From assembly GCA_965235095.1 (NCBI GenBank), contig OZ249405.1: a stretch of 64,000 nucleotides of DNA; one strand, given 5' to 3'. Positions 43,202-52,442 of this stretch are shown one piece after another. The DNA comes from Fontibacterium abundans (GTDB lineage: Bacteria > Pseudomonadota > Alphaproteobacteria > Pelagibacterales > Pelagibacteraceae). The position numbers and the translations under genes are program-made. Below the pieces are notes generated by a model, which was given only the letters and a program-made list of their open reading frames with translations, was not told where the DNA came from and ran no database searches. How positions within the stretch are numbered: the first letter of the stretch is position 1; each line of letters opens with the position of its first letter.

Positions 43202-44668
43202 TTATTCGTAATACTTTTCTACAAATTTATTTAATAATTTAACGCCATAACCAGTTGCTCCTGTTGGTATAGTTTCTAAATCTTTCTTTGTCCAAGCCAT
43301 GCCAGCGATATCTAAATGAGCCCAAGGAGTACTGTTCTTTAAAAATCTCTGTAAAAATTGAGCTGCTGTAATAGACCCCGCTCCTCCTGAATAATTAATA
43401 TTCTGAATGTCTGCAATTTTTGAGTCCATTAACTTGTCGTAGTTTTTATGTAATGGAAATCTCCAAAGTTTTTCATTTTCGATTTCTCCTGCTTTAATTA
43501 ATTTTTCTGACAACTTATCATTATTAGAAAATAAACCCGCATACTCACTCCCCAAAGAAACGACTATCGCTCCTGTAAGAGTTGCTAAATCAACTATTAA
43601 TTCCGGCTTATACTGTTCATCGATATAATAAATTGCATCCGCAAGTATTAATCTTCCTTCAGCATCTGTATTTAAAACTTCAATTGTTTTGCCAGAGTAG
43701 GATTTTACAATATCACCGGGTCTTTGAGCTGAACCACCGGGCATATTCTCAACTAACGCAACTGCTCCAACAACGTAAGATTTTGACTTTCTAAGAGCTA
43801 AAGTTTTCATCAAACCAACAACGGCTCCAGCTCCGGCCATATCATATTTCATATCCTCCATGAATTTAGCTGGTTTTAAAGAAATGCCACCGGTATCAAA
43901 ACAAACTCCTTTTCCAATAAAAGAAAGTGGTTTTTTATTTTTTGAATTACTTGGCTTCCATGCAATAGTTACAAAATAAGGTAAATTTTTACTTCCTTGA
44001 GAAACACCTAATAAAGCGTTCATTCCAATTTTTTTCATTTTTGAATAATCAAAAACATCTACTTTAAGACCTAGTTTAGAAAGTTTTTTAATTTCAGAAA
44101 CAAATCTTTCTGGATTTAAATAATTTGGAGGTTCAGAAACTAGGTCTCTTGTTAAAAAAACTCCATTAATAATATTTTCAATATTATTTTTAATCTTAAT
44201 AAAAAAATTTTTATTTGATGAAGTAATTAAGAGATTTATTATTTCTTTTGCATTTTCATTTTTTTTAAAAATTGTTTTATATTTTGTAAAAGAATATTTT
44301 TTTAAAAAACACCCTAAAAAAAAATTAAAATAATAATTTTCTAAGGATTTATTTTCATTAGAAAAAATAACATTAATTTCTTTTGCTGATTTAATTTCGC
44401 TAATAACCTTGCCGCCAATATTTTGATTCTTAAATTCGTCTTTATTATCTTTTTGATTTATAAAAATAATTTTTTTTGGTTTTGAGCTATGGTAATTAAA
44501 AACAAAATAATCTTCATCTTTATTTTTTAACAAAAGAGAATTAATTTCTTTATAATTTATATCAATGAATGATAGTTTTTTAAAATTAAAAGAAAAATTC
44601 TTTTCACAGAAAAAAATATAAAAATCTGAGTTATTATTTACATTTGGAATTATCTTTAAATCTAACAT
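43202..44668 (-). CDS. pepA: Leucyl aminopeptidase (M17)
   Basis: 488 aa two-metal aminopeptidase. The catalytic domain (about 165-488) has GKGVCFDTGGISLKPA near 252, MKYDMAGAGAVVG near 271, VEVLNTDAEGRLILADA near 332 and the terminal AGMAWTKKDLETIPTGATGYGV. Metal ligands Lys, Asp, Asp, Asp and Glu are intact. The N-terminal domain is divergent and Asn/Lys-rich. In some bacteria PepA also binds DNA at pyrimidine promoters. Divergent from lptF. Confidence 0.95.
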   Translation of the reverse strand: MLDLKIIPNVNNNSDFYIFFCEKNFSFNFKKLSFIDINYKEINSLLLKNKDEDYFVFNYHSSKPKKIIFINQKDNKDEFKNQNIGGKVISEIKSAKEINVIFSNENKSLENYYFNFFLGCFLKKYSFTKYKTIFKKNENAKEIINLLITSSNKNFFIKIKNNIENIINGVFLTRDLVSEPPNYLNPERFVSEIKKLSKLGLKVDVFDYSKMKKIGMNALLGVSQGSKNLPYFVTIAWKPSNSKNKKPLSFIGKGVCFDTGGISLKPAKFMEDMKYDMAGAGAVVGLMKTLALRKSKSYVVGAVALVENMPGGSAQRPGDIVKSYSGKTIEVLNTDAEGRLILADAIYYIDEQYKPELIVDLATLTGAIVVSLGSEYAGLFSNNDKLSEKLIKAGEIENEKLWRFPLHKNYDKLMDSKIADIQNINYSGGAGSITAAQFLQRFLKNSTPWAHLDIAGMAWTKKDLETIPTGATGYGVKLLNKFVEKYYE

Positions 44669-44670
44669 AG

Positions 44671-44679
44671 TGATATAAG
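44671..44679 (+). promoter_or_regulatory. Extended -10 promoter of the lptF operon
   Basis: TG-A-TATAAG at 44671-44679, in the 28-bp gap between the divergent pepA and lptF starts. Transcription would start near 44686, only about 11 nt before the lptF ATG. Any -35 contact would lie inside the pepA coding start. Confidence 0.4.
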
Positions 44680-44696
44680 ATCATATACATATCAAA

Positions 44697-45788
44697 ATGA
44701 AAAAAAACAAGTTGGGATACTATTTTATACAAGAGTTTTTAAAGAACTATTTTTCTATTCTCCTTGCATTTGGACTTATTATTTGGATCACTCAAGCTGT
44801 TAGACTGCTAGATTTGATTGGTGAAGATGGCAATTCAATTAAAACTTATTTTTTATACATCTTATCGATAATACCAAAATATTTTTCAAAAATATCTTTA
44901 ATAATATTTTTTATATCTTTTGTCGTAACAATTTCAAAATTTGAAGATCATAACGAGCTTCGGGCACTTTGGTTTTCAGGTTTAGAAAAAAAGAAATTTA
45001 TAAACTACTTAATAAGATCATCCGTTATACTTATAGTAATACTAGTAATTGTCAGATGTTTTATAGTTCCATATTTTTCTAATTATTCAAGACATCTGCT
45101 TTTAAATACTGGAGTTGGGGCCATTGGGCCTTTATTAAAACAAAATAATTTTAACAATCCTCTTAAAAAAATAACTATTTATGTCGGGAAAAAAAATCAG
45201 ATTAATGAACTTGAAGATATTATTTTATTTGAAGATAGTGAAGATATAAAAAAAACAATAATAGCAAAATCTGGCGTTGTTGTTAATGAGAATAATAAAA
45301 ATTTACTTGTTCTTGTTGAAGGTAGTATTCAAGAAGAACGAAAAGATAAAAAAATTTCTATATTAGATTTTGACAAAACAACACTTGATCTAAGTCAATA
45401 TAATAAAAAAACATTAGAGTATTATAAGTTTAACGAAATGTTTTTTTTTGAATTAATAAAAAGACTCAATAACAAAAATGATTCACAGCTCACTAATATA
45501 GTTGGTGAGCTAAATGATAGAATTATAATGCCTTTATTTATTCCTTCATTAGTTTTATTGGCGTGTTTTTTAATTATAACAAACAAAGAGGTTATAAATA
45601 ATAATTTTCTGAAAATAATAATTTTTGCTTATGGGATTGCAATTATAATAATTAGTGAAATATTATTGGATCTTAGTTCAAAAAAATTATATGCAAGTCT
45701 ATTTTTATACGTCACTCCTTTTTTATTTTTAATAATAAATTGGGTTTTATTAAATTACTTTCTTAATAGAGAAAATATTAAATCATAA
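44697..45788 (+). CDS. lptF: LPS export permease LptF
   Basis: 363 aa inner-membrane subunit of the LptB2FG transporter that extracts LPS from the inner membrane. Three N-terminal helices (about 12-32, 50-72, 100-125), a periplasmic beta-jellyroll middle and three C-terminal helices (about 275-360). The YFIQEFLKNYFSILLAFGLIIW start and EDHNELRALWFSG motif fit LptF/LptG. Order lptF-lptG-lptD is standard in alphaproteobacteria. The stop abuts the lptG start. Confidence 0.93.
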   Translation: MKKNKLGYYFIQEFLKNYFSILLAFGLIIWITQAVRLLDLIGEDGNSIKTYFLYILSIIPKYFSKISLIIFFISFVVTISKFEDHNELRALWFSGLEKKKFINYLIRSSVILIVILVIVRCFIVPYFSNYSRHLLLNTGVGAIGPLLKQNNFNNPLKKITIYVGKKNQINELEDIILFEDSEDIKKTIIAKSGVVVNENNKNLLVLVEGSIQEERKDKKISILDFDKTTLDLSQYNKKTLEYYKFNEMFFFELIKRLNNKNDSQLTNIVGELNDRIIMPLFIPSLVLLACFLIITNKEVINNNFLKIIIFAYGIAIIIISEILLDLSSKKLYASLFLYVTPFLFLIINWVLLNYFLNRENIKS

Positions 45789-46883
45789 ATGCTAAAATCA
45801 ATAAACAGGTACATAATCAATGAATATATTAAGAGTTTATTAGTTGTTATAGTGGTGATGCTTTCAATTGTTCTTTTGATTAATTTGCTGGATGAATTTA
45901 ATTTTTTTAAATCAAAAAAAGATCTTAAATTTATATTTTTTATAATATTTACAATATTAAAAATACCCAATGTATTAATAAATTTATTTCCTTTTATAGT
46001 TTTATTTGGCGGAATTGTTTTTTATTTAAAAATTTATAATCATAATGAAGTTATTTCATTAAGAGTGATGGGTTATTCAAATATACAAATTATATTAATC
46101 CCTGCTTTAACTTCATTTGTTATTGGATATATAATTGTATTTTTAATTGTGCCCTTCTCTTCCTCAATGTTGAGATACTATGAAGATTTAAGGTCCGAAT
46201 ATAATGAGACAAAAAATTTAGTATTTGTTAATGAAACTGGAATATGGATTCTTGATAAAAATGAAAAAGAAAAAAATATAATAAGAATAGAAAAAATTAA
46301 TAAAGATTTCTCAGCAGTAAGTCAAATTACTATTTATAACTATGACTCTTCTAATAATTTCATTAAAAGAATTGATGCCACTGAGGGATTTATAAAAGAT
46401 AAAAATTGGCAACTTAATAAAGTTCATATTATCTCTTCAAATAAAAAAAGTAATAAAGAGAATTATTTAAATAATTATAATTACATAAGTAATGTAAATA
46501 TTAGCGAACTAAAAAATGTATACAAAAATACTGATACTACTTCCTTGCTGGACATCAACAAAGAGATGTCGATATTAGAAGATAAAGGATACTCAACTAT
46601 AGACCTTAGAATCAGGTATCAAAAGTTAATATCCTTTCCTATTTACTTATTAGCCATGTCTATACTTTCTGGATTGATGATTATTAATTTAGGAAAAACT
46701 TCTAATTACCTCAAATATGGAAGCTACGGAGTAATAATAAGCATAATAATTTATTTTCTAAATGATTTATCAATAACAATAGCTAAATCAGGGATAATAT
46801 CTGTGGATTTTTCAGTATGGATACCTATATTTCTCATAATTTTAATAAATTTAGTTGGAATTACTCAAGTTAATGCAAAATAA
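45789..46883 (+). CDS. lptG: LPS export permease LptG
   Basis: 364 aa partner of LptF with the same architecture: helices at about 17-37, 57-80 and 98-120, a periplasmic jellyroll (about 130-270) and three C-terminal helices. Starts MLKSINRYIINEYIKSLLVVIVVM. The coupling-helix region YNHNEVISLRVMGYS near 88 contacts the LptB ATPase. It directly follows lptF with no gap and overlaps lptD by 11 bp. Confidence 0.93.
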   Translation: MLKSINRYIINEYIKSLLVVIVVMLSIVLLINLLDEFNFFKSKKDLKFIFFIIFTILKIPNVLINLFPFIVLFGGIVFYLKIYNHNEVISLRVMGYSNIQIILIPALTSFVIGYIIVFLIVPFSSSMLRYYEDLRSEYNETKNLVFVNETGIWILDKNEKEKNIIRIEKINKDFSAVSQITIYNYDSSNNFIKRIDATEGFIKDKNWQLNKVHIISSNKKSNKENYLNNYNYISNVNISELKNVYKNTDTTSLLDINKEMSILEDKGYSTIDLRIRYQKLISFPIYLLAMSILSGLMIINLGKTSNYLKYGSYGVIISIIIYFLNDLSITIAKSGIISVDFSVWIPIFLIILINLVGITQVNAK

Positions 46884-49188
46884 AATTGTTTTTATATTAT
46901 TTTTTGGAATATTTTTTTTAAAAGCCAATATTGTTTATACGCAGCAGAAAGATATTTATAATTTTTCTGCAGATAAATTAACGTATTCTCAGGATAACAA
47001 TATTATTGAGGCTATAGGAAATGTAGTAGCTAAAAATCAAGAAGGAAAACAAATCTCCGCTGATAAAATTTTATATAATAAGGCAAATCAACTTTTAAAA
47101 ACTTTTGGAAATTCGAAATTTTCTGACAACAAAAACAGAACTCTAACTGCTGACAATTTTGAATACGATTTAGAAAAAAAAATTATTTCTGCTGAAAATA
47201 AAGTAAAGTTTTTAGATAATTATAAAAATATTTATTATTTCAGTAAACTAAAAGCTGACGATAAATTTAATGAAATCATTGGATACAATCTTAGCTCTGA
47301 TCTTAACAAAGAAAAATTTCAGTCTAAGGATAAGTTTAATGAATTTATAGAACCACGACTTTCTGGAAAAGAGGTAAGTATAAAAGACAATATAACAATA
47401 ATTAAAGATGGAAAATTTACATCATGTAAATCTACAAATGAGAAGGAAGGGTGTCCTTATTGGAACCTAAACGCAAATTTAGTAACTCATGATAAAGAAA
47501 ATAAAAAAATTACTTATAAAAATGCAACTTTAGATTTAAACAATGTTCCAATTTTATATACTCCTTATTTTTCACACCCTGACCCAAGTGTAAAAAGAGA
47601 GGCTGGTTTTTTAGCTCCATCATTTTCTTCGTTAAGCTCAGATATTGGAGCTACAATTAAAACTCCTTATTTTTATCCAATATCTCAATCAGCTGATTTT
47701 ACAGTTAGTCCTGTTTATTATTTTAGACAAAATCCTTTATTGTTAGGCGAGTACAGAGAAAAATATAAAAACGGAGATTTGTCAATTGAAGCTGGCTTTA
47801 CCGAAGGTTACAAAGAAATAACTGCATCACAAACTGACGGTTCAAGACGTCATTTATATGGTAATTTAAATCTTAATTTTACAGACAAAGTTTTAGATCA
47901 AAGTGAATTTAACGCAAAATTTCAGAGAGTAAATAATCCAACTTATTTAAGAGTTAATAAAATAAATTCTACTTTTGATGGATTTAAAAGAAATCTTGTA
48001 AAAGAAGATGAAACAAAATTAACTAATGAAATATATCTTAATTCTTTTGGAAAAAATGAAAGTCTAAATTTCAAAACAGCTGCGTATCAAAATATTAGTA
48101 CTTCAAAATCTTCTGACCAATACGAATATCTTTTGCCGGAAATTATTTATTTAAAATACAATTTGCTTAATAATAACGGTCTAAATTTTAGTACAAATTT
48201 TAAGAGTTTAAATACAAGCACTAATCAAAATAAAACAACTTTTATTAACAATTTAGATTATTCGACAGCAGAATCTTACAATACAAATCTTGGTATTGGA
48301 TATAAATTTCTTACAAAAATTAATAATATTAACTACTATTCTGATTACAGAAATCCAAATGAAAACCTGAATAGTCAAATTAATCCAGTGGTAGGTCTTG
48401 ATACGTCACTACCATTTGCCAAGTTATCAAAAGAATCTGAACAATATTTAATACCTAGAATACTTACTCGTTATTCTCCTGGAAAAATGACTAATGCAAA
48501 ATCTAACGATACATCTTTGAATACTGATAATTTATTCTCAATAAATAGAATGAACTCAGATGAATTAATTGAAAAAGACTTCTCTTTTAACATTGGCTTA
48601 GACTGGGTGTGGAAAGAAAAAAATATAAATAAAAATAAACCAGCTGAAGCTGGAATTTCAATAGGTCAGGTTATAAAATTCAATGAAGATCCTGATATGC
48701 CTACAAAATCTTCTCTTCAAAATAAAAACTCTGATTTGGTAACCAAGGCAACTTATTTAAGTCCAGGAAATTTTGATGTAACTCTTAAAAACACATTAGA
48801 TAATAGCTTTAAGCATATTTATTATAATGATATAAATTTAAAAACTTTTTTAAAACAAGGTGAAATTAATTTTAATTTCTATGAAAAAAATAGTCACATT
48901 GGAAATGAAAGATACGCAAAAGCAAATTTGACTTCGTATTTAACTGATAACACTAAATTAACAATTTCAACTGATAGAAATCTAAAAACAGATTTAACTA
49001 ATTCTCATAAATTAGGAATTGAGAATGAAAATGAATGCATAAGATATGGTTTTTATTTACAAAAAAACTACTCATCAGATAAAGACTTAAAGCCAGCAAC
49101 TAGTGTCTTTTTTGGAGTAACATTGCTACCATTTGGAGATAATTATACAACATCAAATATATTGCCTTCAATTGCTGGAATACAATAA
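46873..49188 (+). CDS. lptD: LPS-assembly outer-membrane protein LptD
   Basis: 771 aa. I choose ATG at 46873 because it gives a clean signal peptide (MQNKIVFILFFGIFFLKANI, cleavage near 25) and an 11-bp overlap with lptG; an upstream TTG at 46855 would add six residues. After the signal come the OstA jellyroll (about 30-180), the linker with SCKSTNEKEGCPYW, then YFSHPDPSVKREAGFLAPS (about 237-255), and the large beta-barrel. Three Cys remain, two before the barrel and one near the end. It inserts LPS in the outer leaflet with LptE, which is not seen here. Confidence 0.93.
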   Translation: MQNKIVFILFFGIFFLKANIVYTQQKDIYNFSADKLTYSQDNNIIEAIGNVVAKNQEGKQISADKILYNKANQLLKTFGNSKFSDNKNRTLTADNFEYDLEKKIISAENKVKFLDNYKNIYYFSKLKADDKFNEIIGYNLSSDLNKEKFQSKDKFNEFIEPRLSGKEVSIKDNITIIKDGKFTSCKSTNEKEGCPYWNLNANLVTHDKENKKITYKNATLDLNNVPILYTPYFSHPDPSVKREAGFLAPSFSSLSSDIGATIKTPYFYPISQSADFTVSPVYYFRQNPLLLGEYREKYKNGDLSIEAGFTEGYKEITASQTDGSRRHLYGNLNLNFTDKVLDQSEFNAKFQRVNNPTYLRVNKINSTFDGFKRNLVKEDETKLTNEIYLNSFGKNESLNFKTAAYQNISTSKSSDQYEYLLPEIIYLKYNLLNNNGLNFSTNFKSLNTSTNQNKTTFINNLDYSTAESYNTNLGIGYKFLTKINNINYYSDYRNPNENLNSQINPVVGLDTSLPFAKLSKESEQYLIPRILTRYSPGKMTNAKSNDTSLNTDNLFSINRMNSDELIEKDFSFNIGLDWVWKEKNINKNKPAEAGISIGQVIKFNEDPDMPTKSSLQNKNSDLVTKATYLSPGNFDVTLKNTLDNSFKHIYYNDINLKTFLKQGEINFNFYEKNSHIGNERYAKANLTSYLTDNTKLTISTDRNLKTDLTNSHKLGIENENECIRYGFYLQKNYSSDKDLKPATSVFFGVTLLPFGDNYTTSNILPSIAGIQ

Positions 49189-49200
49189 TTCTAAAAATAA

Positions 49201-49815
49201 ATGGGTAAAAAAATTTTTTTACTAATATTTTTTGTATTTTTTTTAACTAACTCTAAAGCAAAACAATTAACTAATAACGTAATAGTTTCTATTGATAATT
49301 CAATAATTACGGACCTTGATATAAATAAAGAAATTAATTTTTTAAAATTTATTAACAAAGATCAAACTGCTAATAATCCAGAGCTATTAAAAAAAGAAAT
49401 TGTTAATAGTTTAATAGATAGAAAAATCAAAGATATAGAAACAAATTACTTTAAAATTGAAGTTTCAGAAAAGGAAATCGAAATTAGCTTATATAATTAC
49501 TTAGAAAGAATTAAAATTAATAATGAAATTCTCAATTCTTTCTATAATCAAAATGAAATAGAGAAAGATTATTTAAAAAATATAATAAAAATTGATATGA
49601 AGTGGTCAAAATTAGTTAGGCAGATGTATGAAAGTAGACTTAATGTTAATTTAACAGAAGTTAACAAAGAACTAGAAAAAGAACAAAACAATTCTGTAGA
49701 TGATGAAAAATTGAAACGACAACTAATTATTACTGAACAAAACAAACTTTTAAACAAGTACTCAGCCACTCATCTAGAAAAGAGTAAAAAAAAATATTTA
49801 ATTAAATTTCTGTGA
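49201..49815 (+). CDS. SurA-like periplasmic chaperone lacking parvulin domains
   Basis: 204 aa with a signal peptide (MGKKIFLLIFFVFFLTNSKA). The mature part is the helical SurA N-terminal domain: NVIVSIDNSIITDLDINKEINFL, then LLKKEIVNSLIDRKIKDIE (about residues 63-81). Full SurA has about 430 residues with two parvulin PPIase domains, of which no trace exists here. In E. coli the chaperone activity toward barrel proteins resides in the N- and C-terminal parts, so this may still escort LptD and other barrels. Placed between lptD and pdxA as surA normally is. Confidence 0.75.
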   Translation: MGKKIFLLIFFVFFLTNSKAKQLTNNVIVSIDNSIITDLDINKEINFLKFINKDQTANNPELLKKEIVNSLIDRKIKDIETNYFKIEVSEKEIEISLYNYLERIKINNEILNSFYNQNEIEKDYLKNIIKIDMKWSKLVRQMYESRLNVNLTEVNKELEKEQNNSVDDEKLKRQLIITEQNKLLNKYSATHLEKSKKKYLIKFL

Positions 49816-50780
49816 AAAAAAATATTATAATTGTTCTAGGAGAGCCTAATAGTATTTCCTCTGAAATTTTTCTTAAATCAATTAATTATATAAAAAGGAC
49901 AAAATTAAATTTCATAATCATTGGAAACTATTCACTATTAAAAAAACAGGCAAATTATTTAAATTTTAAAAAAAATATAAATTTTAGATTATCTAAAATA
50001 GACAATTTACCAAAAGTAAAATTTAATTTTATTAATATAGATTATAAGCAATCAAAACCTTTTGATCTAAAAACTAATAAATCAGATACATTTGTCAAAA
50101 AATGCTTTGAATGTGCAGTGCTCTTGCTTAAAAGAAAATTAGCTTGTGGGCTTATTAACCTCCCAATTAATAAGTCGAAATTTACAAAAAATAGATACAA
50201 TGGAATTACCGAATATATTGCAGATAAAACTAATAACAAAAACAAAGAAAATATGCTTTTGTTTAATGAAGCTTTTTCTGTTCTACCTTTAACAACCCAT
50301 ATTCCTATAAAAAAAGTTTATAAAGATATTACATATAAAAAAATTGAGAAAGCGTGCAAAAATATAAATAATTTTTATTTAAAAACTATTAAAAGGAAAA
50401 AATTTAAAATCGGCATTCTTGGTCTAAATCCGCATAATGGAGAAAATGGATATATAGGAAATGAAGAAAAAAGAATAATTATACCAGCAATAAAAAAACT
50501 TAGAAAAAGATATCCAATAATAGGTCCACTTTCACCCGATACTAGTTTTTTACAAAGAGCTAAATTAAAAATTGATGTCTTAATCGGTCACTATCATGAT
50601 CAAATTCTAACAACTTTCAAAACTAAATTTAATTATGATGCTATAAATATTACAATTGGTTTACCATTTCTAAGAATTTCTCCAGATCATGGGGTTGGTA
50701 CGGAAATTATAGGAAAAGGGGTTGCGGATCCAAAAAGCTTTAAGAAAGCAATAAAGTTTTTTTCTCAATATAATGTTTAA
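49812..50780 (+). CDS. pdxA: 4-hydroxythreonine-4-phosphate dehydrogenase
   Basis: 322 aa, oxidises 4-phosphohydroxythreonine in the DXP-dependent pyridoxal phosphate route. Start is GTG at 49812 in a GTGA overlap with the preceding gene. Motifs: LGEPNSISSEIF near 8, the metal-site THIPIKKV near 162, GLNPHNGENGYIGNEE near 203 and PLSPDTSFLQRAKLKIDVLIGHYHDQ near 242. The last part SPDHGVGTEIIGKGVADPKS is typical. Overlaps rsmA by 8 bp. Confidence 0.93.
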   Translation: MKKNIIIVLGEPNSISSEIFLKSINYIKRTKLNFIIIGNYSLLKKQANYLNFKKNINFRLSKIDNLPKVKFNFINIDYKQSKPFDLKTNKSDTFVKKCFECAVLLLKRKLACGLINLPINKSKFTKNRYNGITEYIADKTNNKNKENMLLFNEAFSVLPLTTHIPIKKVYKDITYKKIEKACKNINNFYLKTIKRKKFKIGILGLNPHNGENGYIGNEEKRIIIPAIKKLRKRYPIIGPLSPDTSFLQRAKLKIDVLIGHYHDQILTTFKTKFNYDAINITIGLPFLRISPDHGVGTEIIGKGVADPKSFKKAIKFFSQYNV

Positions 50781-51567
50781 GCATAAAAAGAAACTTGGTC
50801 AAAATTTTTTAATTAATAAAGAAATAATAAAAAAAATTGCAGACATAGGTAACGTTGAAAAGAATACTAATATAATTGAGGTAGGACCCGGTACTGGTAA
50901 TTTAACTGAAGAATTGCTAAAAAAAAATCCAAAAGAAATTTTTGCAATCGAGTTTGATAAAGATTTAAGTAATTATTTAGATAAAATTAAAAATAATTAC
51001 AAACATTTTAATTATAAAATTTCTGACGCTTTAACTTTTGATGAAAGGAGTGTTTTTAAAAAAAATTCAATAATTTATGGCAATCTTCCTTATAACATTT
51101 CCCTAAAATTATTAATTAAATGGATTTACTCTGATCCGTGGCCTCCTTTTTATGATCAAATGATTTTAATGTTTCAAAAGGAAGTTGCAGAGCGAATTGT
51201 AGCGACCTCTAATAATAAAAAATATGGAAGAATATCTATACTAACTGATGCCAGGTTAGATGTTAAATTTCATTTTAATATTTCCAAAAAAGAATTTAAT
51301 CCTGAGCCAAAAGTTGATTCTTCAGTACTATCTTTCACTCCAAAAAAAAAAACTAATTTTAAATTAAATGATTTAGACATTTTGTCAGATCTAACAAAAG
51401 TTATATTTAATACTAAAAGAAAAATGATTTCTAAAACTCTTAAAAAATTACTTAATGAAAAAGAGCTTAAAATTATAGATTTTGATAATATTAAAAATTT
51501 AAGACCAGAAAATCTAGATTTTAGTTTTTACTATAAATTAGTGGATTTAATTAAAAGTAGATCTTAA
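50773..51567 (+). CDS. rsmA: 16S rRNA (A1518/A1519) dimethyltransferase
   Basis: 264 aa SAM-dependent enzyme that dimethylates two adenines in the 3' hairpin of 16S rRNA. It starts MFKHKKKLGQNFLINKEII, then has SAM-binding IIEVGPGTGNLTEELL near 34 and catalytic GNLPYNIS near 101. FQKEVAERIVA near 135 is conserved too. Also known as ksgA. It overlaps the convergent gmk gene by 21 bp, the longest convergent overlap in the window. Confidence 0.96.
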   Translation: MFKHKKKLGQNFLINKEIIKKIADIGNVEKNTNIIEVGPGTGNLTEELLKKNPKEIFAIEFDKDLSNYLDKIKNNYKHFNYKISDALTFDERSVFKKNSIIYGNLPYNISLKLLIKWIYSDPWPPFYDQMILMFQKEVAERIVATSNNKKYGRISILTDARLDVKFHFNISKKEFNPEPKVDSSVLSFTPKKKTNFKLNDLDILSDLTKVIFNTKRKMISKTLKKLLNEKELKIIDFDNIKNLRPENLDFSFYYKLVDLIKSRS

Positions 51568-52140
51568 TTCTCTTTCAATTTTAATTATTTTGGTAATTTG
51601 TTCAAAACAATTTTCTACTTCTTTGTTTACCACAACATATTTATAATCTTTCCAATGGTTAATCTCATCTTTTGCCATTTTCATCCTTTGATCAACTAAT
51701 TCTTTATTTTTTTCTTCTCTTTTTTTAAGTCTATTTTCTAAATCAATAATGCTGGGTGGTAAAATAAATACTGGAACAATATCTAATGGCATTATTTTTT
51801 TAACCTGTTCTGTTCCTTGCCAATCAATATCAAATAAATAATCTTTTCCCTGAACCAAACTATCTTCTATTGGTCCTTTTAAAGTGCCGTAATAGTTTCC
51901 AAATACTTTTGCCTGCTCTAAAAATTTATTTTGATTAGACAGTTCTTGAAATTTATTAACATCAACAAAATTATAATCTACACCATCTATTTCGTTTGGC
52001 CTTGGAGTTCTGGTTGTATAAGAAATTGATATTTTAAAATTACTATCGCTATCTTGAATTTTTTTAGCAAGCGTTGTTTTCCCCGCCCCTGAAGGGGAGG
52101 ATAATATTAAAATTAAACCTCTTTTTGATTTTAAAATCAA
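51547..52140 (-). CDS. gmk: Guanylate kinase
   Basis: 197 aa, GMP to GDP. P-loop SSPSGAGKTTLAKK near 14, the GMP-binding SYTTRTPRPNEIDGVDYNFV near 40, and LFDIDWQGTEQVK near 97 are intact. It begins 5 bp after acpP. In many alphaproteobacteria yicC, mltG and fabF lie between acpP and gmk; here nothing does. Confidence 0.96.
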   Translation of the reverse strand: MILKSKRGLILILSSPSGAGKTTLAKKIQDSDSNFKISISYTTRTPRPNEIDGVDYNFVDVNKFQELSNQNKFLEQAKVFGNYYGTLKGPIEDSLVQGKDYLFDIDWQGTEQVKKIMPLDIVPVFILPPSIIDLENRLKKREEKNKELVDQRMKMAKDEINHWKDYKYVVVNKEVENCFEQITKIIKIERELRSTFN

Positions 52141-52145
52141 AAGAA

Positions 52146-52385
52146 CTACTTAGCGGGATTGTTCTCAATAAATCTAATTGCGTCACCTACTGTTAGTATT
52201 TTTTCAGCCTCTGAATCTGATATTTCAGAGCCAAATTCTTCTTCAAACGCCATTACTAACTCTACGGTATCTAAACTGTCTGCGCCCAAATCGTCAATAA
52301 AACTAGCTTCATCTGTAACCTTAGCTTCATCAACACCTAAGTGTTCTACGATAATTTTTTTTACTTTTACTGCAACATCACTCAT
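52146..52385 (-). CDS. acpP: Acyl carrier protein
   Basis: 79 aa, strongly acidic. The phosphopantetheine serine is S37 in DDLGADSLDTVELVM. Carries growing acyl chains in fatty-acid synthesis. A GGAG Shine-Dalgarno stands 8 to 10 bases before the ATG, one of the few clear ones in the window, as expected for an abundant protein. A 57-bp gap to fabG allows its own promoter (a weak TTGATT-17-TATTGA is visible). Confidence 0.98.
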   Translation of the reverse strand: MSDVAVKVKKIIVEHLGVDEAKVTDEASFIDDLGADSLDTVELVMAFEEEFGSEISDSEAEKILTVGDAIRFIENNPAK

Positions 52386-52442
52386 TTTTTAAACTCCCTT
52401 AATTATTAATGATTCTTTCAATAAATGAATAAATTAAATAAA

